Below, piece by piece: positions 33,685 to 43,340 of a stretch of DNA of 64,000 nt. The stretch covers positions 6,034,426-6,098,425 of the forward strand of contig NZ_AP023354.1 in assembly GCF_018324685.1 (NCBI RefSeq), given 5' to 3'. The notes beneath the pieces were generated by a model that saw nothing but the letters and a program-made list of their open reading frames with translations, was not told the origin of the DNA and did not search any database. The position numbers were made by a program, and so were the translations under genes. Origin of the DNA: Actinocatenispora sera (GTDB lineage: Bacteria; Actinomycetota; Actinomycetes; Mycobacteriales; Micromonosporaceae). Position 1 is the stretch's first letter, and the number at the start of each line of letters is the position of its first letter.

Positions 33685-35315
33685 GTCCAGCAGCTCCCGT
33701 CGGCGCTCTTGACGATCCGGATCGCGTTGGTGGTGGCCGGATCGATGGTGAAGTCCTCCGCGTTGCCGATGCACCTGTTGTCGGTGAACACGTTGACGAA
33801 GTTGACGTCGCGGACCTTGTGCGTCCCGTCGATGCCCTGCACCACGTTGGGGTGCGTGTAGTTGGTGTAGGCGTGGATGTTGCGGAAGATCAGCTGGTCG
33901 AGCTCACCGTAACCGAGGGTCGGGTCGTACCACTTGTTGTTCTCGACGGTGAGGTAGAACAGCCGCCAGGTCGCGTTCTCGACCCGGACGTTCTCGAACA
34001 GGTAGCGGTTGGGGGTGCCCGCGCCGGCGTGCAGCGCGCGGAACACCGCCGACTTCTCGATCTGGTAGTGCTCGGCGTGGATCACGTCGTCGTCGTAGAC
34101 GTGGAAGTTGCTCGGGTCGCCTTCGAGGTTCCAGCTGATCATGAACGGGGCGCCGTTCTCCAGCTGCCACACGGTGTTGCCGCGCACCACCTCGTCACCC
34201 CAGAACAGTTTGATCGAGTCGTCGTTGGACTTGACGAAGTTGTTCTCCACCAACGCCTTGTTACCGGCGACCATGCCGTCGGTGCTGTACCACCAGGACA
34301 TCGTCTTGACGTTCTCGATGGTGGTGTACTGCGCCAGCGCGCGCACGTTGAACCGCGGCGCGTTGACCAGCGTGATGCCCTCGACCAGCAGGTTCTGCGA
34401 GGACTGGTCGGCGATGTCGATCATGCCCGGCTGGTTCTTGTTCGAGTCCTGGTTGCCGGTGTCCAGGAACGACCCGTCCAGCACGCCGCGGCCCTTGATG
34501 GTCACGTTGTCGACCGGGCCGTTGGCAATGAACGCGCCCTGCACCCAGGCGCCGCCGGCCAGGTAGATCGTCTCGTTGGAGTGCAGCACGTTGCCGGACC
34601 CGATCTGGTGCACGCCGGGGCCGAAGTACAGCACGTTCGGGTCACCGGTGGCCGGCGGGACGTCGTTCTCCGCCGGGTTGGCGAACACCAGCATCGGGTG
34701 CTGGATCGGGTTGTGGATGTTCGGCTGGAACTCCACCGACACGTTCCGTGGCTGGCTCATGGTGAACGTGCAGGTGTTGCCGGCGAACGTGGTGGTGATC
34801 GCCGCCGAGTACGGCCGGATCAGGCAGCCGGTCAGGCCGCTGCCGGCCAGGGCCGTCACCTGCACGGTGACCGACCCGGTGAACGAGAAGCTGGTCCACG
34901 AGGTGTCCAGTTCCCGGTTGGTGTCGTGCTTGGCGGCAACCGACTTGTACACGAACGACGGCTGGTCGTTCACCTGCACCGAGTACTGGTCGGAGGCCGG
35001 TATTCCGGTCGGCCCCGGGTACAGGCTCAGTGCCGGGCCGGAGCCGGGCGTGATGTCGCCGTACGGCAGGCTCGCGCGGTGGTTCGCGACATCGGCGAGG
35101 GTGGCGTCGGTGGAGCCGGTGATGCTGTCCGCGATCGAGTCGACGGTGGGAATGTCGCCGTCGATCGGGGTGCGCACCCCGCCGTAGTCGTACTGGTTTC
35201 CCACGTACGGTGCGCCGTTGGCCGCGGCGGGCGCCGCGCCGGTCAGGGCCGTCGCGGCGGCGGTCACCGCGACCGTGAAGACGGTACAGAGTCTGCGAAG
35301 TCGACGAGCACGCAC
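33681..35315 (-). CDS. Secreted GH49-like beta-helix glycoside hydrolase A
   Basis: 544 residues. A Sec signal peptide (RLRRLCTVFTVAVTAAATAL, AAPAAA) is followed by a beta-sandwich region (SWTSFSFTGSVTVQVTALAG) and a right-handed beta-helix. The core motifs YSTDGMVAGNKALVENNFVK, NDDSIKLFWGD and VWQLENGAPFMISWN match, as I recall them, the TDG and DD acids of GH49 dextranase/isopullulanase enzymes (clan GH-N). GTG 35315 follows GAGGAG. The end overlaps sulfatase 1. It probably cleaves an extracellular polysaccharide inside the chain; linkage unknown. Paralogs at 36693 and 38327. Confidence 0.75.
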   Translation of the reverse strand: MRARRLRRLCTVFTVAVTAAATALTGAAPAAANGAPYVGNQYDYGGVRTPIDGDIPTVDSIADSITGSTDATLADVANHRASLPYGDITPGSGPALSLYPGPTGIPASDQYSVQVNDQPSFVYKSVAAKHDTNRELDTSWTSFSFTGSVTVQVTALAGSGLTGCLIRPYSAAITTTFAGNTCTFTMSQPRNVSVEFQPNIHNPIQHPMLVFANPAENDVPPATGDPNVLYFGPGVHQIGSGNVLHSNETIYLAGGAWVQGAFIANGPVDNVTIKGRGVLDGSFLDTGNQDSNKNQPGMIDIADQSSQNLLVEGITLVNAPRFNVRALAQYTTIENVKTMSWWYSTDGMVAGNKALVENNFVKSNDDSIKLFWGDEVVRGNTVWQLENGAPFMISWNLEGDPSNFHVYDDDVIHAEHYQIEKSAVFRALHAGAGTPNRYLFENVRVENATWRLFYLTVENNKWYDPTLGYGELDQLIFRNIHAYTNYTHPNVVQGIDGTHKVRDVNFVNVFTDNRCIGNAEDFTIDPATTNAIRIVKSADGSCWT

Positions 35316-35406
35316 GGTGACTCCTCTGCGGGGGGACGATCGATCGTCGCGGTGGCACGGGTTTCCGGCCGCGTCGCGGGCGCGGCCGGTCGAATGCGGG
35401 ACGCGG

Positions 35407-36696
35407 TCAGCCATGCCGGCATCCCGGCTGCCGCGCCAGGTCCGCGCGGTCGATCGTGTTCGCCATGACCTGGTAGCCGCGGTCGTTGGGATGCAGGTCG
35501 CCGACGGTGTGGTAGCGCGGGTCGATGGTCAGCGGGTCGGCCGGGTCGCGCAGCGCCCGGTCGAAGTCGGCGACGGCGTCGAACGTGCCGCTGGTCCGGA
35601 TCCACCGGTTGACCGCCTGACGCGTCTGCTCGTGCGCCGGCGTGTCGTACACCGAACCGTGGAACGGCGTGATCGTGCCGCCGACGATGCGCAGGCAGTG
35701 CGCGTGCGCCAGCTCGACGAGCTGCGTCATCCCGGCTTCGAGCTGCGCCGCGGTGGCACCGGCGCCGATGTCGTTGACGCCCTCCAGCAGTACCACCGAG
35801 GTGACGCCGGGCTGGTCGAGCACGTCGTGGCGGAACCGGTGCAGCGCCGACTGCCCGCCGCCGGCGGTGTCGGTCAGGATCGCGTTGCCGCCGATGCCCT
35901 CGTTCAGCACGGCCCAGCGCGCAAGCCGGTCGGCCAGCCGGTCCGGGTAGGTGTGGTCGGCGTCGATGGTGGAGAAGGACCCGTCGGTGATGGAGTCGCC
36001 GAACGCGACGACGGTGCCGCGCACCGGCCGGCTCAGCACGTCCACTCCGTCCAGGAAGAACCAGGACGGCGTGATCGCCTGGTACGGCGAGCCGCCGGGC
36101 TCGGTGGCCCAGTCGCCGCCGCCGGAGACGTAGCTGGTCGCCTGCGCCTTGTTGTGCCAGGTGGCCGGGCCGGTGGGGCCGGTCAGGTAGACGCTGACGA
36201 CGAGGTGGCGGCCGGCCCGGGCCCGGACCGGTACGGGGTCGCTGACCACCTCCTCGCCCGCCGGGATCGTGACGGTACCGGCGCCGACGAAGGTGGCGGC
36301 GCGTTGGGTGGCCGCGACGACGATCGGACCGGTGTCCTGTTCGGCCACCGCGACCCGGCCGACCCGCAGCGCGGCCGTGCCGTACCGGTTGGACAGCCGG
36401 ATGCGCACCGCCGGCCCGCTCACCGTGGGCCGGACCACCATCCGGACGGTCCGGTTGGTGAACCCGTCGTGGCTCGGTCCGCTCGCGACCGGCGGTTGCG
36501 GTGCGGCCCGCCAGCCCGCCCGCCACTCCTGCTCGCCGTTCCCGGCCTGCCGATCGACGCTCAGCTGCGCGGCGTGCCGTTGCTCGGCGTCACCGCGGTC
36601 GGCCGTGGCGTGGTGGACGGCCGCGTAGGCGGTCAGCGGCGTCGCCAGCGCCAGCGCCGCGACGACGATGCCGGTACGCCACCGCCGCGGCCTCAC
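35407..36696 (-). CDS. Secreted SGNH/GDSL esterase
   Basis: 429 residues. N-terminal signal/anchor RRWRTGIVVAALALATPLTA is followed by a beta-sandwich-like region and the SGNH hydrolase domain: block I VVAFGDSITDGS (nucleophile Ser), block III LEGVNDIGAG, block V DLHPNDRGYQVMA (Asp-His). Such enzymes remove acyl groups from polysaccharides. GTG 36696 overlaps the stop of the GH49-like gene B by four bases (GTGA). Its place between two glycan hydrolases suggests the polysaccharide is acetylated or otherwise esterified. Confidence 0.88.
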   Translation of the reverse strand: MRPRRWRTGIVVAALALATPLTAYAAVHHATADRGDAEQRHAAQLSVDRQAGNGEQEWRAGWRAAPQPPVASGPSHDGFTNRTVRMVVRPTVSGPAVRIRLSNRYGTAALRVGRVAVAEQDTGPIVVAATQRAATFVGAGTVTIPAGEEVVSDPVPVRARAGRHLVVSVYLTGPTGPATWHNKAQATSYVSGGGDWATEPGGSPYQAITPSWFFLDGVDVLSRPVRGTVVAFGDSITDGSFSTIDADHTYPDRLADRLARWAVLNEGIGGNAILTDTAGGGQSALHRFRHDVLDQPGVTSVVLLEGVNDIGAGATAAQLEAGMTQLVELAHAHCLRIVGGTITPFHGSVYDTPAHEQTRQAVNRWIRTSGTFDAVADFDRALRDPADPLTIDPRYHTVGDLHPNDRGYQVMANTIDRADLARQPGCRHG

Positions 36697-38330
36697 CGGT
36701 ACCGCCCGCCCTCGGTCGTGACGAACCGGATGGCGTCCGAGTTCGTCTGGTCGACCACGAGGTCGGCATCGGCCGCGGACCGGACCGGTGCGCCGCCGAT
36801 GGTCACGTCCTGGAACGTCACGTCGGCAACCGTGTGGTCCGGGTCGATGCCGTGTACCTGGCTCGGGATCCGGAACGGCCCGTCCGCGCTGACGTGGCGG
36901 AAGATCAGGTCGCGGATCTGCCCGTACCCGAGCGTCGGGTCGTACCACTTGTTGTTCTCGATGGTGAGGTCGAACAGCCGGTAGTGCGCGTCTTCGACCC
37001 GGATGTTCTCGAACAGGTAGCGGCTCATCGTCGCCGCACCGGCGTGCAGGGCGCGGAAGATGCCGGACTTCTGGATCCGGTTGTGCTCGGCGTGGATCAC
37101 GTCGTCGTCGTAGACATGGAAGTCCGAGCCGTCCTGCTCGATGTTCCAGCTGATCATGAACGGTGCACCGTTCTCCAGTTGCCAGACGGTGTTGTGCCGG
37201 GCGATCGTGTCACCCCAGAACAGCTTGATCGAATCGTCGTCGACCTTGACGAAGTTGTCCTCCAGCACCGACTTGTGCCCGCCGACCATGCCGTCGGTCG
37301 AGTACCACCAGGACATCACCTTCACGTTGTGGATGGTGGTGTACTGCGCCAGCGCGCGGATGTTGAAGCGGGGCCCGTTCACCAGCGTGATGCCCTCGAT
37401 CAGCAGGTTGGTGGACGACTGGTCGGCGATGTTGATCATGCCCGGCTGGCCCTTGTTCGAGTCCTGGCTGCCGGTGTCCAGGAAGCCGCCGTCGAGGATG
37501 CCGCGGCCCTTGATCGTCACGTTGTGCACCGGGCCGTGCGCGATGAACGCAGCCTCCACGTACGCGCCGCCGGCCAGGTAGATCGTCTCGTTGTCGTGCA
37601 GCTCGACGCCGCTGCCGAGGTGGTGGAAACCCGGCCCGAAGTAGCGCACGTCCTCGTCACCGGTGGCCGGCGGGGTGTCCACCTCCGGCGGGTTGGCGAA
37701 CACCAGCATCGGGTGCGTGACGTAGGCGCCGGCCTGCGGGGTGAACTCGACACTCAGGTTGGCCGCCGAGGTCAGCCCGAACACGCAGGTCCGCCCGACC
37801 AGCCGGGCGCGGACGTGCGCCGATGCCGGCCGGACCAGGCAGCCGGTCGCCTCGATCGGATGCAGCGCGGTCACCGCGACCAGGATCGGCCCGGTGAAGG
37901 AGAACGACGTCCAGGAGGTGTCGGCTTCCTGGTTGGTGTCGGTCTTGCGGGCCTGCGCCTGGTAGACGAACGACGACCGCGACTGGCCGGGCGGCTGCGT
38001 CACGCTCACCCGGTACTGGTCCGAGGCCTTCGTGCCGGCGGGGGCCGGGTACGTCCACAGCGCCGGGTGCTGCCGCGGCGGCGTGATGTCGCCGTACGCG
38101 AGCTGCGCCCGGTGGGCGGCGACCTCCCGCGCCACCGCGTCGGTACTGCGGGTGATCTGGTCCGCGGTGGCGTCGACCCGTGGCAGCGGGCCGTCCACCG
38201 GCGTCACCGCACCGCCCTGGTGGTACTCGGTGCCGACGTAGCGGTGCGCCGGGTGCGCGGCGGCCGGCGCCGCACCGAGCGCGACGAGGCCCAGGGTGAG
38301 TGCGACGGCGAGGACGCGAACGCGCTTCAT
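36693..38330 (-). CDS. Secreted GH49-like beta-helix glycoside hydrolase B
   Basis: 545 residues with signal peptide MKRVRVLAVALTLGLVALGA, AAPAAA. Same architecture as paralog A; the shared core is YSTDGMVGGHKSVLEDNFVK (Asp346), DDDSIKLFW (Asp365-Asp366) and VWQLENGAPFMISWN. A second Asp-rich stretch FHVYDDDVIHAEH and KWYDPTLGYG are common to all three copies. ATG 38330 overlaps the upstream paralog's stop (ATGA). The two-domain layout and the three acids are what one expects of GH49-like enzymes; activity on dextran or pullulan is not implied. Confidence 0.75.
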   Translation of the reverse strand: MKRVRVLAVALTLGLVALGAAPAAAHPAHRYVGTEYHQGGAVTPVDGPLPRVDATADQITRSTDAVAREVAAHRAQLAYGDITPPRQHPALWTYPAPAGTKASDQYRVSVTQPPGQSRSSFVYQAQARKTDTNQEADTSWTSFSFTGPILVAVTALHPIEATGCLVRPASAHVRARLVGRTCVFGLTSAANLSVEFTPQAGAYVTHPMLVFANPPEVDTPPATGDEDVRYFGPGFHHLGSGVELHDNETIYLAGGAYVEAAFIAHGPVHNVTIKGRGILDGGFLDTGSQDSNKGQPGMINIADQSSTNLLIEGITLVNGPRFNIRALAQYTTIHNVKVMSWWYSTDGMVGGHKSVLEDNFVKVDDDSIKLFWGDTIARHNTVWQLENGAPFMISWNIEQDGSDFHVYDDDVIHAEHNRIQKSGIFRALHAGAATMSRYLFENIRVEDAHYRLFDLTIENNKWYDPTLGYGQIRDLIFRHVSADGPFRIPSQVHGIDPDHTVADVTFQDVTIGGAPVRSAADADLVVDQTNSDAIRFVTTEGGRYR

Positions 38331-40029
38331 CGGGCACCTCCACAGTGCGGGCCGGCCAGCACCCGGATCTGGCTGGTGGCCTCGGGATCGAGCTGCAGGT
38401 TGGCCGCCTCGGCGGTGGTCAGGCAGGCGTCGCCCATCCGTACGTCGACCAGGTCGACGTTGCGGAAGCCGTGCTCGGGGTCGATGCCGTTGACCACGCT
38501 GGGCAGGGTGAACGCGCTGGCCGACGGCGCCGTGACGTCGCGGAACACCAGCTCGGAGAACGAGCCGTAGCCGAGCGCCGGGTCGTACCAGCGGTTGTGC
38601 TCGATGTTGAGGTAGAACAGCCGGTAGGTGGCGTCCTCGATCCGGATGCGCTCGAACAGGTAGCGCTGCAGCCGGCCGGCGCCGGCGTGCCTGGCGTCGA
38701 ACACCCCCTGGGTCGGCGCGTTGTACTGCTCGACGTGGATCACGTCGTCGTCGTACACGTGGAAGTTGGCCGAGTCCTGCTCGATGTTCCAGCTGAGCAT
38801 GAACGGCGCGCCGTTCTCCAGCTGCCACACCACGTTGTCCCGGACCACGCTGTCGCCCCAGAACAGCTTCAGCGAGTCCTCGTTGACCTTGACGAAGTTG
38901 TGCTCGACGAGGCTCTTGTTGCCGGCGACGATGCCGTCGGTGTTGATCCACCAGCCGATCATCTTCACGTTGCGCACCGTGGTGTACGAGCTGAGCGCGC
39001 GCACGTTCAACCGTGGCCCGTCGACCAGGGTCAGCCCGTCGATCAACACGTTGCTGGAGGTCGGGTTCGTCGCGCAGGTGCGGGCCGGGTCGCCCTGGTT
39101 GTCGCAGCGGATGTCGACGAACCCGGGTTGCTTCTTGTTCTCCGCCTGGTTGCCGGTGTCCAGGAACAGGCCGTCGAGCACGCCGCGGCCCTTGATGACG
39201 ACGTTGTCGACGTCGACGCCGACGAACGTGCCCTCGACCCAGGCGCCGCCGGCCAGGTAGACGGTCTCGTTGTCGTGCAACTGCACGTTCGGACCGATGC
39301 GGTGCACACCGGGACCGAAGTAGAGCACGTTCTCGTCGTCGGGCGACGGCACGTCGCGTTCCAGCGGGTTGGCGAACAGCAGCATCGGATGGGCGACCAC
39401 CGGGCCGCCCTGCGGGGTGAACTCCACCGACAGGTTCGCCGGCCGCCGCAGGGCGAACGTGCAGGTGCCGTCGTGGTACCGGGTGTGCACACCCGCCGAT
39501 GCGGGGCGCACCAGGCAGCCGGTCGCGTCGGTGCGTTGCAGGGCCCGTACCGACACCACGATCGGGCCGCGGAACGAGAACGACGACCACGAGGTGTCCT
39601 TCTCGCGGTTGTTGGGTCGCCGCGCGGCCCGGGTGTAGGTGACCGGATCGTGGGAGCGGCCGGCCTGGACGACCGTGGTGGCGTACTGGGTCGACGCCGG
39701 CTCGCTGTCCGGCCGCGGATAGGTCACCAGCCGCGGAGATCCGGTGGTGACCGCGTAGTCGTCGGCGCTGTAGGGCAGTTGCGCGCGGTGGGCGGCCAGG
39801 TCGCGCAGCATCCGGTCGGTCGAGGAGGTGATCTGCCCGGCGAGCTGGTCCACCTCCGGTTGCGGCCCGGACAGCGGGGTGGCCGTGCCGAGGTCGTACC
39901 GGGTGCCGGTGTACGGGACGCCCGCGGACGGGCGCTCGTCGGCGGTGGCGGGTGCCGCGATCGCCGTGGTCACGGTGACCGCGAGGGCGAGCGCGGCGCA
40001 GAGTCTGGACAGGGGGTTCGGGTGCGCAT
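38327..40029 (-). CDS. Secreted GH49-like hydrolase C, frameshifted signal peptide
   Basis: The body (from 39973 down) is intact and colinear with paralogs A and B. The only ATG with a ribosome site (AGAGGAG, as in copy A) is at 40029, in another frame. Adding one base to the five-C tract (40012-40016) restores MRTRTPLSRLCAALALAVTV, a clean signal peptide. So the gene is either broken, slipping at the tract, or misread. It also differs at the active site: the acid pair is NEDSLK rather than DDSIK. Corrected length is about 567 residues. It has an insert near RCDNQGDPARTCATNP. Confidence 0.65.
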
Positions 40030-40115
40030 GGTGACTCCTCTGCTGGGGGATGAGGATCGCCTTGCTGCCCGGACGGTCCGCGCCGCGTCGGGCGACGCGG
40101 GCCGTCCGGGGTTGG

Positions 40116-41545
40116 TCAGCCGAAACGGAGCCGGTGTTCGGCGGTCGCGTCCCACTCGTTGAGGCCGGGTACGCCGAACGCGGGCGCCAGGACGTAGTGG
40201 TCGTAGGTTTCGGCCAGCCGGTCGCGCAGCAGCTGGTGATGGTGACGCAGCTGCTCGGTCTGGGCGGGATCGTCCACCAGGTTGGTCATCTCGTACGGGT
40301 CGTTGGCCAGATCGAAGAACTGCCAGGGCTTCCCGCCGTCCGCGCCGCCGAGCACGGTGTACTTGTACCGGCCGCTGCGGATGCCGCGCCAGGTCTGTTC
40401 GTGGAACGGGATGTTCGGCCGCATCTCGGCGACGAACTCCAGCAGCACCCCCTCGCGGTCCAGCGTGTCGGTGGCGCCGCGGGCGATCGGGGTGAGATCC
40501 AGTCCCGGCTTGGGATCTCGGGGGGTGATGCCGGCGAGGCCGAGCAGGGTCGGAAACAGGTCCTCGGTGCTGACCGGGTCGGCGACCACCCGGCCGCCGG
40601 CACCGAGGTTGCCGACGATCAGCGGAATGCCGATCGACTCCTCCCACGGTCGCTGCTTGGCGAGCAGGCCGTGGCAGCCGAGCAGCTCGCCGTGGTCGGC
40701 GGTCAGCGCGATGATCGTGTTGTCCAGCGTGCCGGCCGCGCGCAGCCGGTCGACCAGCCGGCCCACGTTGTCGTCCAGGTTCTCGATCGCCGCGTAGTAG
40801 GACCGCAGATCGTCCAGCAGGTCGGCGTTGCCGTCCCACGGGCCCGGATCTTGTACTGCTTGTCCAGCTCCACGTTGTCCCGCAGCACCAGTTCCCGGCC
40901 CTTCCACCGGTCCAGGTACTCCTGCGGCGCGGTGAACATCGGGTGCGGTGGCTCCACCGACAGCACCATCGCGTACGGCTTGTCCCGCGCCGCGGCGGCG
41001 TAGTCCGACGCCATCGAGAACAGCGCGTCGGTCTGGTACCCGTCGATCTTGTGCATGGTCGGTTCGTCGTTGGTGGAGTACCAGGTGTCGTACGGGTCGT
41101 TGCAGATGTCGAAACCGGTGAAGGTGCCGAACCGGCCCTGGAACGGCCGCGGCACCGGGGTACGGGACGCCTTCACCACGGTGTGCCCGGGGTAGTGCCC
41201 GAAGTTGCCGTACAGGTGCCACTTGCCGAACAGTGCGGTGTCGTAGTCGTGCTCGTTGAACTCGTCGGCCAGGGTGCGTTCGGCCGGCGACATCCGCCAC
41301 TCGATCGCCGGGATGAACCGGGTGTGCGCGTACTCGCCGGTCATCAGCGAGAAGCGGTACGGCACGCAGACCGGGTAGGTCGAGCATGCGGCGTCGAACC
41401 GGGCACCCGAGTCGGCCAGCGCGTCGATGTGCGGCGTGCTGACGTTCGGATCGCCGTAGCAGCCGAGCGCCTGCCGGCGCAGCTGGTCGGCGATGATCAG
41501 GATGACGTTGGGGCGCTCCGTCGCCGGGACGGGTGCAGAACTCAC
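40116..41545 (-). pseudogene. Type I sulfatase 2, interrupted by a frameshift
   Basis: The first part (41545 to about 40847) reads NVILIIADQLRRQALGCYGD with formylglycine motif CVPYR (Cys60, within VCVPYRFSLMTGEYAHTR) and FGKWHLYGNFGHY. The second part (about 40843 to 40116), in another frame, carries IIALTADHGELLGCHGLLAK, RPWEESIGIPLIVGN and the C-terminus. One missing base in the GGGCCC stretch near 40840-40847 accounts for the break; corrected length would be about 476 residues. Uncorrected, the product stops at 40703 without half its metal site. GTG 41545 overlaps the permease stop. Confidence 0.8.
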
Positions 41546-42426
41546 TTCAGACCACCAGAGGTCAGGCCGGCGACGAATCGTCGCTGCAGCACGAGGAACA
41601 GGATCAGGATCGGTACCAACATGAACAGCGCGGCCGCGCTGGACAGCCCCCAGTTCGTCGAGTTCTCGTCCTGGAAGGCCATGAAGCTGGTCGAGATGGG
41701 GCGCTTCGCCGGGTCGTGGATGAACGTGATCGCCCAGAAGAACTCGTTCCACGCCCACAGCCCGACCACCAGCGCGACGGTCATCAGCCCGGGCCAGGCG
41801 AGCGGCAGCATCACCCGGCGGGCGATCTGCACCTCCGAGGCGCCGTCCAGCCGGCCCGCCTCGACGTACTCCTTGGGCACCTTGAGCAGGAACGAGCGCA
41901 GCAGCAGCGTCGCGAACGGCGCGTCGACCGCCCAGTAGATGACGATCAGCCCGAACAGGTTGTCGGTCAGCCCCAGGTCGGTCCACAGCGAGAACAGCGG
42001 CACCACGAACAGCTGTACCGGCATGGAGGAGGCGAGGAACAGGTAGGTGATGACGCCGCCGCGGCCGGGCAGGTCCAGGTGCGACAGCGCGTACGCGGCC
42101 AGGCCGGCGATCACGCAGGTACCGGCGGCCGACCCGACGACCAGGATGGCGCTGTTGCGCATCGTGGTACCGAAGTCGCCCTGCTGCCAGGCGATGCTGA
42201 AGTTGCTCCAGCTCAACGACGTCGGCGGGGACAGCGGGCTGCCGCCGATCTCCGCGTTGGACTTGAACGCGTTGAACACCATCAGCACCGCCGGCCCGAT
42301 CGCGAACAGCGCCAGCACCGTGAGCACCAGGTACGCCGGGAAGTGCAGGTTGCGGCGGCGACGGCGGCGCGGCGTGGTGCCGGACCGCAGCGCCGCGTCC
42401 CGCCGCTCGATGACGGTGCTGCTCAC
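41542..42426 (-). CDS. CUT1 sugar ABC permease, MalG type
   Basis: 294 residues with six membrane helices. It has the inner-membrane EAA loop EYVEAGRLDGASEVQIARRVMLPLAWPG, which contacts the ATPase. N-terminal basic leader TPRRRRRRNLHFP. It moves oligosaccharides together with the next permease and the binding protein. No ATPase gene is present in the operon, as is common in actinomycetes that use one shared MsiK-type ATPase. GTG 42426 overlaps the preceding stop (GTGA). Confidence 0.92.
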   Translation of the reverse strand: MSSTVIERRDAALRSGTTPRRRRRRNLHFPAYLVLTVLALFAIGPAVLMVFNAFKSNAEIGGSPLSPPTSLSWSNFSIAWQQGDFGTTMRNSAILVVGSAAGTCVIAGLAAYALSHLDLPGRGGVITYLFLASSMPVQLFVVPLFSLWTDLGLTDNLFGLIVIYWAVDAPFATLLLRSFLLKVPKEYVEAGRLDGASEVQIARRVMLPLAWPGLMTVALVVGLWAWNEFFWAITFIHDPAKRPISTSFMAFQDENSTNWGLSSAAALFMLVPILILFLVLQRRFVAGLTSGGLK

Positions 42427-43340
42427 TCTTCCCACCCCTTGCGCCGCAGGAACTGGTACACCGCCAGAACGAGGCCCACGATCACGGTCATGGACAGCCC
42501 GAGGGCGGCGGCGTAGCCGGCCGAGTACTGGTTGAAGGCCTGGTCGTACATCAGCGTCGACACCACGTCGGACGAGTTGGCCGGCCCGCCGTGGGTCATG
42601 ATGAAGATGTAGTCGAACGCCTTGAGCGACCAGATGATCGTCATCAGCACCACGAAGATCATCGTGGGCCGGATGCCGGGCAGGGTGACCGACAGGAACT
42701 GCCGCCAGCGGCCGGCACCGTCGAGCCGGGCCGCCTCGTACAGCTGCACGTCGACGCCCTGCATCGCGGCGAAGAAGATGACCGCGAGGAAGCCCCACCA
42801 GTGCCAGTCCACGACGAAGTTCACCGCGTACAGCGAGGTCTTCGGGTCACCGAGCCACGCCTGGCTGATGCCCAGCGTGTGCCCGATCCCGCTGTCGGGA
42901 GACAGCAGCATCTTCCAGATCGCCGCGTTGATCACGCTGGCCGTCACGTACGGGATGAAGAACAGCGTGCGGTACAGCATCCGGAACCGCGTCACCTGGT
43001 TGATCAGGTGCGCGCCGAGCAGCCCCAGCGCCATCGGTACGAACAGGAACAGCACGAACCAGATCGCGTTGTGCAGCAACGCTTCGCGCACCGCCGGGTC
43101 GGTGAACGCCCGGGTGTAGTTGGCCGTCCCGACGAACTTGGCCGGCCCGATGCCGGACCAGTCGGTGAACGAGTACCAGACGGTGGCGAGCGAGGGCCCG
43201 AGCACCACGATGACGTTGAGGATCAGCAGCGGCGCGAGGAACGCCCAGCCGATCAGCCCACGTCGCAGCCGCAGCCGCCGCGCGCCGGAGCGCGGCGGCG
43301 CGGCCAGCGCGGTACCGCTGGGCGCCGGGGCGGCGGTCAC
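42423..43340 (-). CDS. CUT1 sugar ABC permease, MalF type
   Basis: 305 residues with six membrane helices; the first is GLIGWAFLAPLLILNVIVVL. The EAA loop is VQLYEAARLDGAGRWRQFLS, VTLPGIRP. It pairs with the MalG-type permease. GTG 43340 overlaps the binding-protein stop by four bases. The neighbouring hydrolases and sulfatases suggest uptake of oligosaccharide fragments from a charged or sulfated glycan. Confidence 0.92.
   Translation of the reverse strand: MTAAPAPSGTALAAPPRSGARRLRLRRGLIGWAFLAPLLILNVIVVLGPSLATVWYSFTDWSGIGPAKFVGTANYTRAFTDPAVREALLHNAIWFVLFLFVPMALGLLGAHLINQVTRFRMLYRTLFFIPYVTASVINAAIWKMLLSPDSGIGHTLGISQAWLGDPKTSLYAVNFVVDWHWWGFLAVIFFAAMQGVDVQLYEAARLDGAGRWRQFLSVTLPGIRPTMIFVVLMTIIWSLKAFDYIFIMTHGGPANSSDVVSTLMYDQAFNQYSAGYAAALGLSMTVIVGLVLAVYQFLRRKGWEE

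Noticed and set aside
30865-33861. 998-residue rightward open frame
   Set aside because: Antisense of sulfatase 1, which shows the full CTPSR motif; the frame has no domain.
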